From assembly GCA_945898055.1 (NCBI GenBank), contig CAMDGV010000005.1:50542-114541 (forward strand): DNA of 64,000 nt, in the 5' to 3' direction. The stretch comes from Akkermansia muciniphila (lineage in GTDB: Bacteria > Verrucomicrobiota > Verrucomicrobiia > Limisphaerales > UBA9464). The notes beneath the pieces were generated by a model. That model saw only the letters and a list, made by a program, of their open reading frames with translations. It was not told the DNA's origin and made no database searches. The position numbers were made by a program, and so were the translations under genes. Below, piece after piece: positions 62,932-64,000 of the stretch. How positions within the stretch are numbered: the first letter of the stretch is position 1; every line of letters starts with the position of its first letter.

Positions 62932-63369
62932 TTAACCCTCGTTCGACGGAGCCGGGGCTGCGGTCTGACCTTGGGCCGGAGCAGCCACTACGGGAATAGG
63001 CACGCGCAATTTCATGACGTCGTCCACCAAAACCTCGATGGTATAAACACCTGCTTCTTTAAATTCCACGTTCGCCATAACACTAACGGTGGTCATCGCT
63101 TGAACTGGGTCGGTTAGTTGAAACTTAACTGTGTTCTGCCGTAAAACAGTCGATCCATCGGGCGAAATCAGGCGGACCACCTCAGTAAATTGGCCAATCC
63201 CAGCGACCCAACGGTCAAACACACAAAGCTTGTAAGCGGTAATGGGTAACTGAGGAACCCGCACCAACCCAATCACACCGATAAGAATGAAGTTTCCATT
63301 AGCCTCCTGCTTGACGTCTTCACAGAGTAACGAGCATTGGAGATCCGGCAGAATGCGATTAGGTTTCAT
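62932..63369 (-). CDS. DUF6941-like protein
   Basis: 145 residues from the ATG at 63369 (MKPNRILPDLQCSLLCEDVK). The open frame extends to 63504, but those codons have no homologous character. LCEDVKQEANGNFILIGV and FDRWVAGIGQFTEVVRLISP, followed by a beta-rich domain (YTIEVLVDDVMKLRVPIPVV), fit the DUF6941 family as I recall it. An Ala/Pro/Gln tail (PAQGQTAAPAPSNEG) ends the protein. Cytoplasmic; function unknown. Convergent with mutS. Confidence 0.6.
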   Translation of the reverse strand: MKPNRILPDLQCSLLCEDVKQEANGNFILIGVIGLVRVPQLPITAYKLCVFDRWVAGIGQFTEVVRLISPDGSTVLRQNTVKFQLTDPVQAMTTVSVMANVEFKEAGVYTIEVLVDDVMKLRVPIPVVAAPAQGQTAAPAPSNEG

Positions 63370-63500
63370 GAGTCGACGGCCAAGGAGACCAACGACCAAG
63401 CAAAGGGTCAAAGGCATTCCGTGGTAATCGAAACATTCTTCATCTTGGCCGATCGTAAGCGTCTTAGCCATATAAGCTCGCCCTCGCAGAGAAACGTCCA

Positions 63501-63655
63501 TCAATCAAACGCTTTTTGTAGCTTTCGTAGGCTCTTTGAGACCGCCGTGTCCGCCGCTTCTTTCCCTTCCATTTCTAAGGAATCCCAACCCGCATCGCTC
63601 GCTTCTCTCAGAATTTTTGCTGTCCGCCGGTAATCGAGGTCCAAGGTGTACCCCC
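63501..63655 (-). pseudogene. Sugar phosphate isomerase/epimerase-like gene, 3-prime end only
   Basis: The last 51 codons of a leftward gene: [20 protein letters not shown], then [30 protein letters not shown], stop at 63501-63503. The SLEMEGKE...TAVxKSL pattern is the usual C-terminus of AP-endonuclease-2/xylose-isomerase-like TIM barrels in Verrucomicrobia. Homology stops exactly where a group-II-intron-like sequence begins at 63656 on the opposite strand. The 5-prime part of the gene would lie beyond the window. Confidence 0.75.
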
Positions 63656-64000
63656 GTGTGAACATGAAACTGAAACGACTAACCGGTGAAAGACCGAGTA
63701 CGGTGCTGGCATGGCGCCGTGTAGCTGAAGGTAACTGCGTCGCTGAGAGGCGGGGTGGGAAACAACCGGAAGCGAACCTGTCGTCCCAAAGCAGTCAAAC
63801 AAGACGGCTGAATCCGATTCGGCCTTTCGGAATGGCGAGCCTGCGTAGGAAAGGCGAAGCCCTGGCTCTGAGCCTGCCCAAAGCGATCACCAAGCATGAC
63901 CACACGATCGCCAAGGACTCCGAGGGTGGTTGGGATGAGAAGGCAGGGAAAGCCGAGCAGTTAAGTGTTGAGATCCTCCCCGGTGCGACGGAGAGCGGGG
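63656..64000 (+). mobile_element. Group II intron, 5-prime part (probable)
   Basis: The segment starts with GTGTG, the consensus 5-prime end of group II introns, and continues as structured non-coding sequence: AAACTGAAACGACTAACCGG, GGTGAAAGACCGAGTACGGT, GGAAGCGAACCTGTC, AAAGGCGAAGCCC, and a hairpin GCTGAAT-CCG-ATTCGGC. These resemble domain I of bacterial group II introns as I remember them. It begins exactly at the point where the TIM-barrel coding homology ends. The intron-encoded reverse transcriptase and domains V-VI lie outside the window. Confidence 0.6.

Overview
The window reads as chromosome of a Gram-negative bacterium of the Planctomycetes-Verrucomicrobia group, most likely Verrucomicrobiota. 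The reasons are the DUF1501, DUF1549/DUF1553 and WD40-cytochrome secretome cluster, the DUF1080 and DUF1552 proteins, Tat-dependent Gfo/Idh/MocA oxidoreductases, a giant cadherin-like protein, an outer-membrane economy (Kdo transferase, TonB-ExbB-ExbD) and few clear Shine-Dalgarno sequences. The taxon is inferred from gene content only.

1-24.9 kb is ordinary chromosome. A leftward set holds the start of a CE15 esterase, alanine racemase, a PurD-like ATP-grasp protein and a DUF1080 lipoprotein. A rightward 8.4 kb gene encodes a secreted protein in which three seven-repeat propellers sit between cadherin-like repeats; it ends at a strong terminator. A leftward run follows: PhoD-like phosphatase, MidA-type methyltransferase, TonB, ExbB, ExbD. 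After it come a TIM-barrel sugar isomerase, Kdo transferase, SRP RNA, a POT peptide transporter and tRNA-Leu(UAA).

24.9-32.3 kb is an accessory island. It starts with a decayed tyrosine integrase beside the tRNA, followed by a cassette-like gene bounded by GTTAGGC and GCCTAAC (integron-type core boxes). Then come segments separated by five same-orientation copies of a roughly 30-43 bp repeat. These segments carry an alpha/beta hydrolase, a Phd/VapC-type toxin-antitoxin pair with a perfect operator palindrome, an orphan polymorphic-toxin tip with its likely immunity gene, and two AT-rich leftward blocks (a secreted protein of Bacteroidota style, a metallophosphoesterase and broken neighbours). 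An 88-bp 5-prime gene end is duplicated between the last two blocks. Several genes carry nonsense codons or truncations.

32.3-63.5 kb returns to chromosome: a Gfo/Idh/MocA oxidoreductase and PQQ-propeller pair, CoaB, an ABC transporter operon with an AttH/CrtC-like protein (all with 4-base overlaps), DUF1552, a second Gfo/Idh/MocA, then an operon-like 11 kb series (DUF1501 twice, DUF1549/1553, PPC-domain protein, cytochrome-WD40 protein). Next come a sodium/solute symporter, a sugar C-methyltransferase with a decayed RmlC relic behind it, MsrP, a siroheme-decarboxylase-like protein, MutS and a DUF6941-like protein. At the right edge the 3-prime end of a TIM-barrel sugar isomerase gene is cut by what looks like the 5-prime part of a group II intron on the opposite strand.

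The best candidates for something not yet described are the repeat-separated cassette series at 27.2-32.2 kb and the nested-propeller giant protein. Both rest on reading the sequence alone.
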